A stretch of 64,000 nt of DNA from Candidatus Zipacnadia bacterium (GTDB taxonomy: Bacteria; Armatimonadota; Zipacnadia; Zipacnadales; UBA5352). Of this stretch, positions 54,944 through 63,006 are shown one piece after another (position 1 is the stretch's first letter; each line of letters begins with the position of its first letter). Location: NCBI GenBank assembly GCA_029821735.1, contig JALGSU010000012.1, positions 124,001 through 188,000 on the forward strand, in the 5' to 3' direction. The translations under genes and the position numbers were made by a program. The notes beneath the pieces are model-generated. The model searched no databases. It saw nothing but the letters and a program-made list of their open reading frames with translations, and was not told the DNA's origin.

Positions 54944-55852
54944 ATGCGACAGCTATCACCCGCAATGTCCCTGCTTGCCACTATTGCTCTCATCGGTGCG
55001 GCCCTCATTCCCGTGCACGCTCAGGCAGACGCCATCGTCGCCACCGTCAATGGCCAGCCCATTCTCAGCAGCCAGCTCAGCAACGAGTTGCTGCTCCGCT
55101 ACGGCGACCGGATGCTCGCTGCCATGCTCCAGGAGTTGGCGATCGCTCAGGCCGCCGCCGAAGCTGGTGTCACCGCCTCTGATGCCGACGTCGACGACCG
55201 CGTGCAGAAGCTGCAGACCTCTATCGACATGCAGGCCCCCCGGACCGGACAGAGCTTCACGATCTGGCTCGCCGAGCGCAAGATGAGCATCATTGGCTTG
55301 CGCGCCTTCATACGCTCTGATCTGCTGCTTGAGCGCATGGTGGAGAACGAGGTGCAGGTGACCGACGCTGAGGTCGCCGACTTGTGGGAACGCAACAAGG
55401 CCAAGTTCCGCCAGCCCGACTCGATGAACGTGCGCCACCTGTGCGTGCCCACCAAAGAAGAGGCCGACCGCCTGCGCGCCGAAATCGTTGCCGGCAAGAA
55501 CTTTGGCGAGCTCGCGATCGCCAACTCAATCGACCCCTACACCAAGGATCGTGGCGGCGAGTTCGGCTGGATCACCAAGGGCGACAAGCCGTTCTCGATG
55601 GCGTCGTTCGCGCTTACCCAGGATGGCGAGCTTTCCCAGCCGGTGCAGACGGTGATGGGTTGGCACGTCATCCAGCGCATCGAATTTCGCCCGGCGGCCA
55701 CGCCCAACTTCGAGGATGTGCAGGCCGACATCCGCGACCAGCTTGAGAAGCAGAAGCTCCTGCAGGCCATTGGCGCCAAGCGCGCCGAGGTGCTCGCCAG
55801 TGCCCGCATCGATCGCGAGATTGAGCCGCGTGATCTCGTCACCACGCCCTAG
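54944..55852 (+). CDS. secreted peptidylprolyl cis-trans isomerase, SurA/PrsA-like parvulin
   Basis: A 302-residue exported foldase. The signal peptide (about 1-24) ends VHAQA. The N-terminal SurA-type helical chaperone domain starts IVATVNGQPILSSQL, a typical opening. The parvulin domain follows: NVRHLCVPTKEEADRL, FGELAIANSIDPY, GGEFGWITKGD and VMGWHVIQRIE. It helps fold secreted and envelope proteins. AGGAGAAGCTC precedes the ATG. It is paired with the CapA-like lipoprotein. A hairpin follows at 55881-55905. Confidence 0.9.
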   Translation: MRQLSPAMSLLATIALIGAALIPVHAQADAIVATVNGQPILSSQLSNELLLRYGDRMLAAMLQELAIAQAAAEAGVTASDADVDDRVQKLQTSIDMQAPRTGQSFTIWLAERKMSIIGLRAFIRSDLLLERMVENEVQVTDAEVADLWERNKAKFRQPDSMNVRHLCVPTKEEADRLRAEIVAGKNFGELAIANSIDPYTKDRGGEFGWITKGDKPFSMASFALTQDGELSQPVQTVMGWHVIQRIEFRPAATPNFEDVQADIRDQLEKQKLLQAIGAKRAEVLASARIDREIEPRDLVTTP

Positions 55853-55880
55853 ACGCACAGTCCGGCGATACCTGTTGGCG

Positions 55881-55905
55881 GTGGGCGGCCCGCGTGGCCG
55901 CCCAC
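55881..55905 (+). terminator. hairpin after the parvulin gene
   Basis: GTGGGCGGCC and GGCCGCCCAC pair perfectly around CGCGT, 28 nt past the stop. No T run follows. Confidence 0.55.
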
Positions 55906-55953
55906 GCCATTGCTGCGAACCGTTCGATCCGCCCGAACCAGGAGTGGTCACCA

Positions 55954-56430
55954 ATGTCTCCCACAATGCGGCCAGGAACGCCCGCCGATATGGCGCGGGT
56001 GCAGGAGATTGTCGAGCGCATCTGGGCCATCGGCTCTGACTTCGCGCTTGAGGAGGAGTTTGGCGCCATCGGTGATGAGAGCTGGGATCGCTGGCTCGTA
56101 CCCAAAGTCATGTCCCGCGTGTGGGCCGAGATATCTTCGCTTACCGTCACAGAGGTGGACGGGAAGATCGCAGGCTTCATCACCTGGCAGACTGACCGAG
56201 CCCGCAGCGTGGGGTCGATCCACTACAACGGGGTGGATCCTGACTTCCAAGGAATGGGAATCGGCTCGATGCAGGTGGCGCGCGCTCTGGACGCCTTCCG
56301 CGAGGCGGGCATGGAACTGGCCACGGTGGGCACGGGTCTGAACGAGGGGCATGCTCCGGCGAGGCGCGTCTACGAGAAGAACGGCTTCATGCCCGTCATC
56401 GACTACATAATGTACGCTCAGAAGCTCTAA
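55954..56430 (+). CDS. GNAT family N-acetyltransferase
   Basis: A 158-residue GNAT enzyme: motif A is HYNGVDPDFQGMGIGSMQVA, with TGLNEGHAPARRVYEKNGF following as the CoA-contacting helix. I chose the ATG at 55954 because AGGAGTGG lies 8 nt upstream; the earlier in-frame start has none. It converges on the QatC-like gene (15 nt between stops). The substrate is unknown; homologous enzymes acetylate protein N-termini or small amines. Confidence 0.87.
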   Translation: MSPTMRPGTPADMARVQEIVERIWAIGSDFALEEEFGAIGDESWDRWLVPKVMSRVWAEISSLTVTEVDGKIAGFITWQTDRARSVGSIHYNGVDPDFQGMGIGSMQVARALDAFREAGMELATVGTGLNEGHAPARRVYEKNGFMPVIDYIMYAQKL

Positions 56431-56445
56431 GCACCGTCGTCGTCC

Positions 56446-57792
56446 CTACAGCATCAGACGCGCGGCTCGCGGGAAGTGCGCATCCAACACGCTTGAGAGT
56501 TGTTCGGCGTGCCTGTGGAACATGCGAATCATCTCCGCCGCGCTGACGCCTGCCGCCTCCATCCCCAGCAACTCCGGTCGGGCCAGTAGAATCTCGGTCT
56601 CGCTGCCCCGCAGCATCTCCCGGGCGTTGCGCAGCAGGTCCACCAGGTTCCCGTACGTGTCCGTGCCGATGTACTTGTCAGGCTCGGCGAGCACGTTCAC
56701 CATGTAGGCCTCTTCAGGCAGTCCCGCGTGGAACATCGCGATCTGTCGCAGCAGGCAGGGGATACAGCCGCCGCATTGCCGCTGCGTTCGCCCGGTGCTC
56801 CAACATGAGACGGTGCCCTGGATCTGCGTGGGTGACAGTGCCGGCCGCAGGACATCGCGAAGTAGATCGGACTTGGTCTGGTAGATGAAGGGGTTCGTGA
56901 TGCGCGGTGCGAGACCGGCTCGTTCGCACAGTGCGTTGAACATGCCGAGAAGCGTTGGGTGGGTGCTGCGTGTGGACATGCTCCCGGCGCGCGCAGCGGT
57001 CATCGGCAGCGCGGCGCTGAGCACCCCGTTCTCGAACATGTAGACTTCGGCCAGACCGTAGGCAACCGCCGTCACCATGGCCATCGTCATGAACAGCAGC
57101 GAGCGCGCGCGGCGCGAGGGTTCGCGCTCTTCGGGGGTCACGAAGGGCAGCGAAATCGATCCGGTGTGGGGTGCAACTCGACATGGCGCGCTGACTGACG
57201 AGCCCGGCCAGCGCTGCTCGATCGCTTCGAGCACCTGCTTCTGTGCCGCGTAGACGGTCGGGTTGCCAGACCGGTGGGTGCTGTAGATCGGTCGTCGCCC
57301 GGCGCTCTGCAAAGTCGCCGCTCCCGCCAGCGAATCGAGCCCGCCCGAAAGCATGCACACGCAATCAGGTGGCTCGCCTGGCGCTGCGCTGGGTGCAGCC
57401 CGTGGTGTCGAGTCCCCGGGGCGCGCGTAGAAGCTCAGGTGGAAATTGTCGCGCGTCAGAGCGTAGAGCATGCCGCGCAGATCGGCCGCCGCCCCCTCCC
57501 AGAACTCCACCTCCCGCACCGGCAGCAGCAATGACACGCTGCGCGTCCATTCCTCCCGTTGCCCGCGCAGCACCGCGATGTCGCTGATGTAGATCGCCAC
57601 GGCGATCTCGGCCAGGTCCAGCGCCAGCGGAGGCAGGTCCTCGGGGGTCGGCCCAAGTGCTGCGGAGATATCCGCGGTAACGTTCGCCCTCTCGGTGCTC
57701 ACATCAAGCAGCAGGTCCGCCTGAGCGGCCTCGGGGAGCCGTTGGCACGCGTGTTCAGGTGCCTCGCGCACAACCGCGATTCGCGTGGTCAT
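56446..57792 (-). CDS. QatC-like protein: QueC-family ATPase of a Qat-type antiphage cassette
   Basis: A 448-residue protein with a ~130-residue N-terminal extension and a QueC-like nucleotide alpha hydrolase domain. The PP-loop SGGLDS is at 149-154, MFENG at 252-256 resembles the QueC substrate pocket, and the zinc-site cysteines are Cys330, 340, 343 and 346 (CWST...QCGGCIPC). QueC makes preQ0, but it is about 220-250 residues; this length and the paired upstream gene fit QatC of the QatABCD defence system. The ATG at 57792 overlaps the QatB-like stop by 4 bp. No queD, queE or queF gene lies in the window, so a defence role is inferred, not shown. Confidence 0.65.
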   Translation of the reverse strand: MTTRIAVVREAPEHACQRLPEAAQADLLLDVSTERANVTADISAALGPTPEDLPPLALDLAEIAVAIYISDIAVLRGQREEWTRSVSLLLPVREVEFWEGAAADLRGMLYALTRDNFHLSFYARPGDSTPRAAPSAAPGEPPDCVCMLSGGLDSLAGAATLQSAGRRPIYSTHRSGNPTVYAAQKQVLEAIEQRWPGSSVSAPCRVAPHTGSISLPFVTPEEREPSRRARSLLFMTMAMVTAVAYGLAEVYMFENGVLSAALPMTAARAGSMSTRSTHPTLLGMFNALCERAGLAPRITNPFIYQTKSDLLRDVLRPALSPTQIQGTVSCWSTGRTQRQCGGCIPCLLRQIAMFHAGLPEEAYMVNVLAEPDKYIGTDTYGNLVDLLRNAREMLRGSETEILLARPELLGMEAAGVSAAEMIRMFHRHAEQLSSVLDAHFPRAARLML

Positions 57793-58568
57793 GCCCCCGA
57801 TGCGCCCCCGAGCACTGACAGCCCCGCATCTATACCAGCCGCCAGTACCGGCGCGAGAGCCACCACCCGTTCGGCTGGCTCCAGCGACGCTGCCTGCGCA
57901 AGCGGCCCGGCCCAGGCGGTCAGATCGAGACTCGTCAGCCCTTCGCGGCAGCAACGGGCCGCCGCGTCTTCCAGCTGACTCGCATGCCCGACGGTCGGGA
58001 CTCCGGCGCCGCCGATGTAGTCGGCCACGTCACGCGCGATGAAGTGCCTGAAGACTCGGTCGAGGTCGTGGCCGACGAAGGTGGCCGCCACTTCGTGTTG
58101 GCGACCGTCACGATCGAAGCTCGCAAAGTTACTCTCGACCACCGACAGTGGCACGTCCAGCAGCCCGACGCCAGAATCCTGTAGCGTGGCGATAGCCATC
58201 GCTGTCGTGCCCAAAGCGTCGAGCGCGATGTCCCCGAAGCGCGAGGCCCACTCGCCCGCCACGGTCAGTTCCTCGGCACGTGCGCGCAGCCCCGCCGCCA
58301 TCTGCAGTGCCCCGGGCTCGGGCCCAACTCCCATGCCTGCCAGTGTGTTCGCTATCCCGTGTTCGGCCACCCGCCGCGAGCCCTCCAGCAGCACTCCGAG
58401 GCTGGTGATCACCGCCGGCGCCTTCATCCGCTCGCGCGTCTGTGGCTCAAGCGCCTGCACGATGCGCCGCACGACCTCACGCGGGTCGGGCTGCGGACCC
58501 GCGTAAAGCTCGCGCACGGCGTCCCATTCGGGACGCGCCGGTGATCTATGCCATGTTGAAGTACCCAT
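57789..58568 (-). CDS. QatB-like protein, partner of the QueC-like gene
   Basis: A 259-residue protein that starts MGTSTWHRSP; MGTS at the N-terminus is the hallmark I associate with QatB proteins. HDLDRVFRHFIARDVADYIG and the surrounding helices resemble the conserved C-terminal region of QatB. There is no enzyme motif. I chose the ATG at 58568 rather than 58634 because a TATACT element at 58612-58617 would place the transcript start between them. It lacks a strong ribosome site. It overlaps the QatC-like gene by 4 bp, so the two are made in step. QatA (KAP-type ATPase) and QatD (TatD nuclease) are absent. Confidence 0.5.
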   Translation of the reverse strand: MGTSTWHRSPARPEWDAVRELYAGPQPDPREVVRRIVQALEPQTRERMKAPAVITSLGVLLEGSRRVAEHGIANTLAGMGVGPEPGALQMAAGLRARAEELTVAGEWASRFGDIALDALGTTAMAIATLQDSGVGLLDVPLSVVESNFASFDRDGRQHEVAATFVGHDLDRVFRHFIARDVADYIGGAGVPTVGHASQLEDAAARCCREGLTSLDLTAWAGPLAQAASLEPAERVVALAPVLAAGIDAGLSVLGGASGA

Positions 58569-58611
58569 CGGCTGTGGACCCCGCGGACGTAGGAGGTAGT
58601 AATGCGAGCGA

Positions 58612-58617
58612 AGTATA
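58612..58617 (-). promoter_or_regulatory. candidate -10 element of the QatB/QatC-like operon
   Basis: TATACT on the minus strand lies 43 nt before the start of the QatB-like gene. No good -35 lies at 16-18 nt; an AT-rich patch (about 58645-58675) lies further upstream. Offered only as support for the start-codon choice. Confidence 0.3.
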
Positions 58618-58715
58618 GACTCCCGCTCGCCCAAACGCCAGATATCAGTGCTTGATTTTACAGTAACATGAGCGTTTCGCGAGCTTCCCCGCGACCGAAC
58701 TGCGCACCTTCCTGG

Positions 58716-60004
58716 CTACAGCAAACCCCTCCGCTTTATCGCGAGATACTGGTTCACTGTTGCGGCCACCAGTTCATCGGGCCTTGCGTCACACACGAAC
58801 GCACCACGCTGGCGAAGCCGGACCAGCGCCAGCTCGCGCTGGGACATGGTCCGGGCCGCCAGTGCCTTCTCATAGACCGGGAGCAACCGGTCGGGCGGCT
58901 GGTCGCGCAGGCGATCGAGCGCCTCGTCGCGTACGGTCACCACCATCGGCAGGTGCCCCGGCGCGAGCGCTGCGAGGTACGCAAGCACCTGCCCGGACAC
59001 CTCCGTATCCACCAGGTCCGTGAAGTTCGGTCATCTCCGCCTGCAGCCCGTAGAGTTCCTCCAGCAATCTGCCAGTCTGCTCGCGACCCTTGCCGGGCGG
59101 CACATAGCTCTTGATGCGGTCCGAGAACGTCAGCAGACCCACCGCGTCCCCCATGGTGGTCGCCACGTGCGCCAGCATCAGCGCTGCGTTCACCGACAGA
59201 TCCAGCCGCGTAAGCTGGGCCTCATCCGGGTCGTCTCCGATGTCGGCGGGCGCGGCCATCATCCGGCCGCTGTCGAGCCATCATCCGGCCGCTGTCGAGC
59301 GCGATGATGAGGTTCTGGTTGCGCTCAGTCTCATACTGTCGGGTGATCGGCTTGCCCCGCTTCGCGGTCGCCTTCCAGTCGATGCGTCGGAAGTCATCGT
59401 CGGGCAGATACTCGCGCAGGCTCTCGAACTCAGTCCCCTGCCCGCGCGCGCGGGTGCGCAGTCCCATATCCGCCAGTCGCCCGCGCCGCGCCAGCGCCTC
59501 CCACTTGCGCACCTCCTGCAGGTTCGGGAACACGCGCACCGCTGCCGCCGCCGAGATGGTGTGTTGCCACTGGCTCAGTCGCAGGCGCGACCGCACTCGG
59601 ATGTGCAGGTTGCCGAAGCTGAAGTCCCCCCGCTGATGTGGTGTGGTCGTATAGCTCAGCCGCTGGGCCCCAAAGGCCGGCAGGCGCAGCTTCGCGGTCC
59701 GCCTCGATGTTCGGAACTGCGGCGGCGGATCGTCCTTGACCGCTACCTGCAGCGGTCGCGAGCAGCGGCTGCGAACCTGGATCTCGATGCGGTTGGCGGC
59801 CCCGAGCGAGAGCACCTCCGGGGCGAGCCGTTCCACCTGTACGGGCGTGGTCCGGGACGAAATGATGTTGTCGATCACCGCCACCACCAATGCCGCCGCC
59901 ATGATGCCCAGCCCCAACGCTGGCAGGCGGGCATCATATGCCGCCAGCCCGATCAGGGGCGTGGCGACCAGGAGAATTGTCATCAGCAGCGGCGTCGGAA
60001 CCAC
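58716..60004 (-). pseudogene. second DUF58 gene, broken by a 22-bp tandem duplication and a further deletion
   Basis: The N-terminal ~245 codons (two TM helices, then EFESLREYLPDDDFRRIDWK and NLIIALDSGRMM) are normal DUF58. At 59256-59299 a 22-bp unit is repeated in tandem, which shifts the frame; removing one copy restores LDSGRMMA followed by APADIGDDPDEAQLTRLDLS. After GLQAEMTE a second break, near 59020, skips ~20 expected residues and the frame resumes as TDLVDTEVSGQVLAYLAALA to the stop. GTG 60004 with AGGAGGCGTGAC is the start. It is the last gene of the second MoxR operon. Confidence 0.75.
59256..59299. repeat. 22-bp tandem duplication inside the DUF58 gene
   Basis: Positions 59256-59277 and 59278-59299 are identical, starting CCATCATCCGGCC and ending TGTCGAG. 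The unit is not a multiple of three, so it alone accounts for the first frameshift of this gene. There are no mismatches between copies, which suggests a very recent event or an assembly artefact. Confidence 0.9.
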
Positions 60005-60023
60005 GTCACGCCTCCTGTCGCGG

Positions 60024-60998
60024 CTACCTCGGTACGGGCACTGAGTTGAGCACTCCGACGATCACATCATCGGGACTCAAGCCCTCCACGTCCGCTTCGG
60101 GCAGGAGAACCATCCGGTGTCGCAGTGTCGGCGGCGCCATGTCCTTGATGTCGTCGGGGATGAGATACTCGCGTCCACGCAGAGCCGCCAGCACCTTCGC
60201 CGCCAGCAGCAGCATCACTGAGGCCCGCGGGCTGCACCCGAGCAGGACGTTCGGGTCATTCCGCGTCGCTCGCGTCAGTGCCGAGATATAGCTGATCACG
60301 TCCTCGGTGACCTGCACTGCCCCCGCCTGCTCGCGTGCTGCCTGCACCATATCCGGCGCCGCCACCGCCGTGACGCCCGCCTCATCCAGGCGCATCGGGT
60401 CGAAGCCCCGGTTGTAGCGCGCCAGCAGGCCGTCCTCTTCGTCCTTGGACGGGTAGTCCACCACGATCTTGAGCATGAAGCGGTCCAGCTGCGCCTCGGG
60501 CAGGGGATACGTCCCCTCGTACTCGATCGGGTTCTGAGTGGCGAACACCGTGAACTGGTCATGCAGAGGATGCGTATTGCCGTCGATCGTGACCTGGCGT
60601 TCCTGCATGGCCTCGAGCAGTGCCGATTGCGTCTTTGCGGGCGCGCGGTTGATCTCGTCCGCCAGCAGTATCTCCGTGAAGATGGGTCCCTGGTGCAGAT
60701 TGAAATCAGACTTCGAGGCGTCAAAGACATAGGTGCCGAGAATATCGGAGGGCATCAGGTCCGGTGTCATCTGCACCCGCCGGAAGACCCGGCCCATGCA
60801 GGCCGCGAGCGCTCTGACCATCAGCGTCTTCGCCACGCCCGGCACGCCCTCGAGCAGCACATGTCCGCCAGCCAGCGTCGCCACCAGCATCTCCTGGATC
60901 GCGCGTTCCTGGCCCACGATGGCCCGGCCCACGGTCTCCTGTACCAGCGCCGCCAACTCGGCCGCCCGGTTCGTGCCGCCTGTCCGCTCGTGTGCCAT
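60024..60998 (-). CDS. MoxR family AAA+ ATPase (second copy)
   Basis: A 324-residue AAA+ ATPase with Walker A VPGVAKT, Walker B LLADEINRAPAKTQ, FATQNPIEYEGTYPLPE as the sensor-1 region and a C-terminal lid (SVMLLLAAKVLAALRGREYL). It belongs to the same subfamily as the copy at 36515-37462 but has different neighbours: DUF4129 and DUF4350 genes upstream, then this gene, then DUF58, the common MoxR/DUF58/DUF4350 arrangement. The start follows the DUF4350 stop by 3 nt; GAAGGGATG upstream is a distant ribosome site. Confidence 0.92.
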   Translation of the reverse strand: MAHERTGGTNRAAELAALVQETVGRAIVGQERAIQEMLVATLAGGHVLLEGVPGVAKTLMVRALAACMGRVFRRVQMTPDLMPSDILGTYVFDASKSDFNLHQGPIFTEILLADEINRAPAKTQSALLEAMQERQVTIDGNTHPLHDQFTVFATQNPIEYEGTYPLPEAQLDRFMLKIVVDYPSKDEEDGLLARYNRGFDPMRLDEAGVTAVAAPDMVQAAREQAGAVQVTEDVISYISALTRATRNDPNVLLGCSPRASVMLLLAAKVLAALRGREYLIPDDIKDMAPPTLRHRMVLLPEADVEGLSPDDVIVGVLNSVPVPR

Positions 60999-61001
60999 GG
61001 T

Positions 61002-62208
61002 CTACAGCATCCCTTCGTACTGCGCGATTCGCTGGGCCAGCCGCATCAACTGCGCCTCGGTCATCGTGCCCTCACGCGCTCCGAGCTCCACTTCGGTCAG
61101 CAGTGCCGCCATCTCCTGGCCGGACAGGCCGCGCGCAGTGAGCGCTTCTGCCAGTCGGTCGGGCGACGACGATGGCGCCACTCGCGCCGCGCGCGCCATC
61201 TTGCGGCGAAGTTCCTCCGTCAGCATCTGCGCGGCCGCGCCCGTCGCTTCTGCACGCCGATATATCTCCGCGAACGCCCGCACGTAGTCGCTGCTCGCCC
61301 GCGGCTGATCATCCCGTGGCGGGACTGGCGCCCCGAAGCGTTGTGCGCGTCCGGCCGCATAGATGGCGATCACCACCAGCAGCGCCAGCACCGTCCGCTT
61401 CAGCGGCGCCGAATCGACCCTCGTCCCCGCACTGAGATTCGGGCCGCCGAACACTTGTGGGTGGTGATGATACTCATCGAAGTACACGTGGCCAGGCGCG
61501 CCGCCCGCGAAGACCAGGTTGGCGGCGAGCACCGCGTTGTCGTTATCGCCCATCTCTGCGTTGGACAAAACCTCGACGTCTGCCAGCACATGCACAGCCC
61601 CCTGCCCCACGGGAACCGTCACCAGCACCGGGCCCGTTCCCACCGCCACATCGATCCGCGCCTCACCCGTCGCTGCGACGTCCTCCACCTCCACCCCGGA
61701 ACTGGTTATGAACACACGCCAGTCGTTCGGCACGCCCACCACGCTGACCCCACGCGTCAGCGCGGAGGCGTTCGCCACCTCGCCCGGGCCGCTGCTTTCG
61801 CCGCCGAGGAGCATCAGGCTCAGGCGCCCGAGCAGTTCCTTGACGCTGACGTAACCAGATGGGCTCATGCTTCTGCCGTCAATCATGTTTACCAGGCCTG
61901 GCGTCTGCCCGAACGCCCCCAGAACCAGTCGCCCGCTCATCTTCGCCGATCTCCTGCTGTGGGTCGAGAAGCACGAACACGCCCACTTCGTTGGTCAAAT
62001 CCGTGAGCGGCTTCTCCCAGCTCTCGCAACTCACGTCCATCTGCCCCAGCAGTTCCCGGAAACCGGCGGTGCCCCAAGGGTTCTTGCTCAGACTGCAGTG
62101 GTCGCGCGTCCAGTCACGTCCACTCCGACCACCGAGCGCCAGGTGCAGTGCGACGAATACCAGGCCGATGCCCACCAGGAGCAGGATGATACGCCCGCGG
62201 TCACTCAC
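61002..62208 (-). pseudogene. DUF4350 membrane protein gene with an internal deletion and frameshift
   Basis: The first ~90 codons carry a TM helix (IILLLVGIGLVFVALHLAL), then DHCSLSKNPWGTAGFRELLG and VGVFVLLDPQQEIGEDE. The frame then shifts near 61940 and the protein resumes as GRLVLGAFGQTPGLVNMIDG through PVLVTVPVGQGAVHVLADVE, HVYFDEYHHH and a second TM helix to the stop. About 12-16 residues typical of DUF4350 (the helix before GGRLV) are missing. The GTG at 62208 follows AGGTGGACGCCG and overlaps the DUF4129 stop. It is part of the second MoxR operon. Confidence 0.72.
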
Positions 62209-62935
62209 CGGCGTCCACCTCCGCCTGCCACACCACGTCCACCAGCGCCCTCGACGCCTGCCACGTCTGCTTGTCGGGCTCCCGCGGTCCGTAGACGCAG
62301 TCATCCACGGTGTAGGCCAGCGCCGTCATCGGCTTGCGCAAGCCCCGGCTGCGCATATTCGCCGCCCGGGCGTTCTCCCAGTTGGTGCGCGTCGCGTCAA
62401 AGACGAGTACGTCCACCCGATCGAGCCGCAACAGTACCGCCCGGTACAGCTCGCGCAGCGCACGCCGCCAGTCACCTGCGGCCGCCGCGATCTCCGCCTC
62501 GCGCAACTGTTGCGCGGGCGTGAGCGTACGTCCAGTGACCACCACTGTCTCCTCTCGCTTGGCGCGCGGCTCGGCCATGAGCGAGCCAACCGTCACGACG
62601 GCATGGTACGCGATCAGCAAGAGCGCCACGAGGCACGCCCCGACGACGATCCACGTCACCCAGGCCGGCATGCCCGCCAGCGGCCCGGCCTCGACTAGTT
62701 CCCCGGTGCCCTCGAGCAGCCGCTGCAACTGCTCCAGCAGCCAGTGTTGTATGCGCCAACTCAGGGGGGGATTGACCTCGTAGCCGGGTGAGGATAGAAT
62801 CTCGTCGATCATTGACCGGGTTCGCTGTGGTGGGGGAGGAGCGTTCTGGGCGGCACGCACGACAAGGCCCGTAGCGATAGCCAGTGCTGTCGCCACGGCG
62901 GTCTTGCCTGTCGGGCGCAGTCTGTGTTCAGCCAT
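62201..62935 (-). CDS. DUF4129 membrane protein
   Basis: A 244-residue protein. A hydrophobic N-terminal stretch (GKTAVATALAIATGLVV) may be a signal. A periplasmic stretch with WRIQHWLLEQLQRLLEGTGE follows, then one strong TM helix (WVTWIVVGACLVALLLIAYH), then a cytosolic DUF4129 domain with EIAAAAGDWRRALRELYRAV, RTNWENARA and MTALAYTVDDCVYG. In MoxR operons this domain is either separate, as here, or fused to TgpA. It is the first gene of the second MoxR operon. The start at 62935 has only a weak ribosome site. Confidence 0.8.
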   Translation of the reverse strand: MAEHRLRPTGKTAVATALAIATGLVVRAAQNAPPPPQRTRSMIDEILSSPGYEVNPPLSWRIQHWLLEQLQRLLEGTGELVEAGPLAGMPAWVTWIVVGACLVALLLIAYHAVVTVGSLMAEPRAKREETVVVTGRTLTPAQQLREAEIAAAAGDWRRALRELYRAVLLRLDRVDVLVFDATRTNWENARAANMRSRGLRKPMTALAYTVDDCVYGPREPDKQTWQASRALVDVVWQAEVDAGE

Positions 62936-63006
62936 TTCGCGCTCGCATCCGTGTTCGCCGCAGGGCTCCACTTTCCCTCGCCACGCTCCGGATCGGAGGC
63001 CCCACC

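Noticed and set aside
56446-57792. Ordinary queuosine-pathway QueC
   Set aside because: It is almost twice the normal length, paired with an MGTS-type protein, and no queD, queE or queF gene is nearby. Not fully excluded.
58569-58634. Longer start for the QatB-like protein at 58634
   Set aside because: It would move MGTS 22 residues inward, has no ribosome site, and would lie upstream of the likely transcript start set by the TATACT element.
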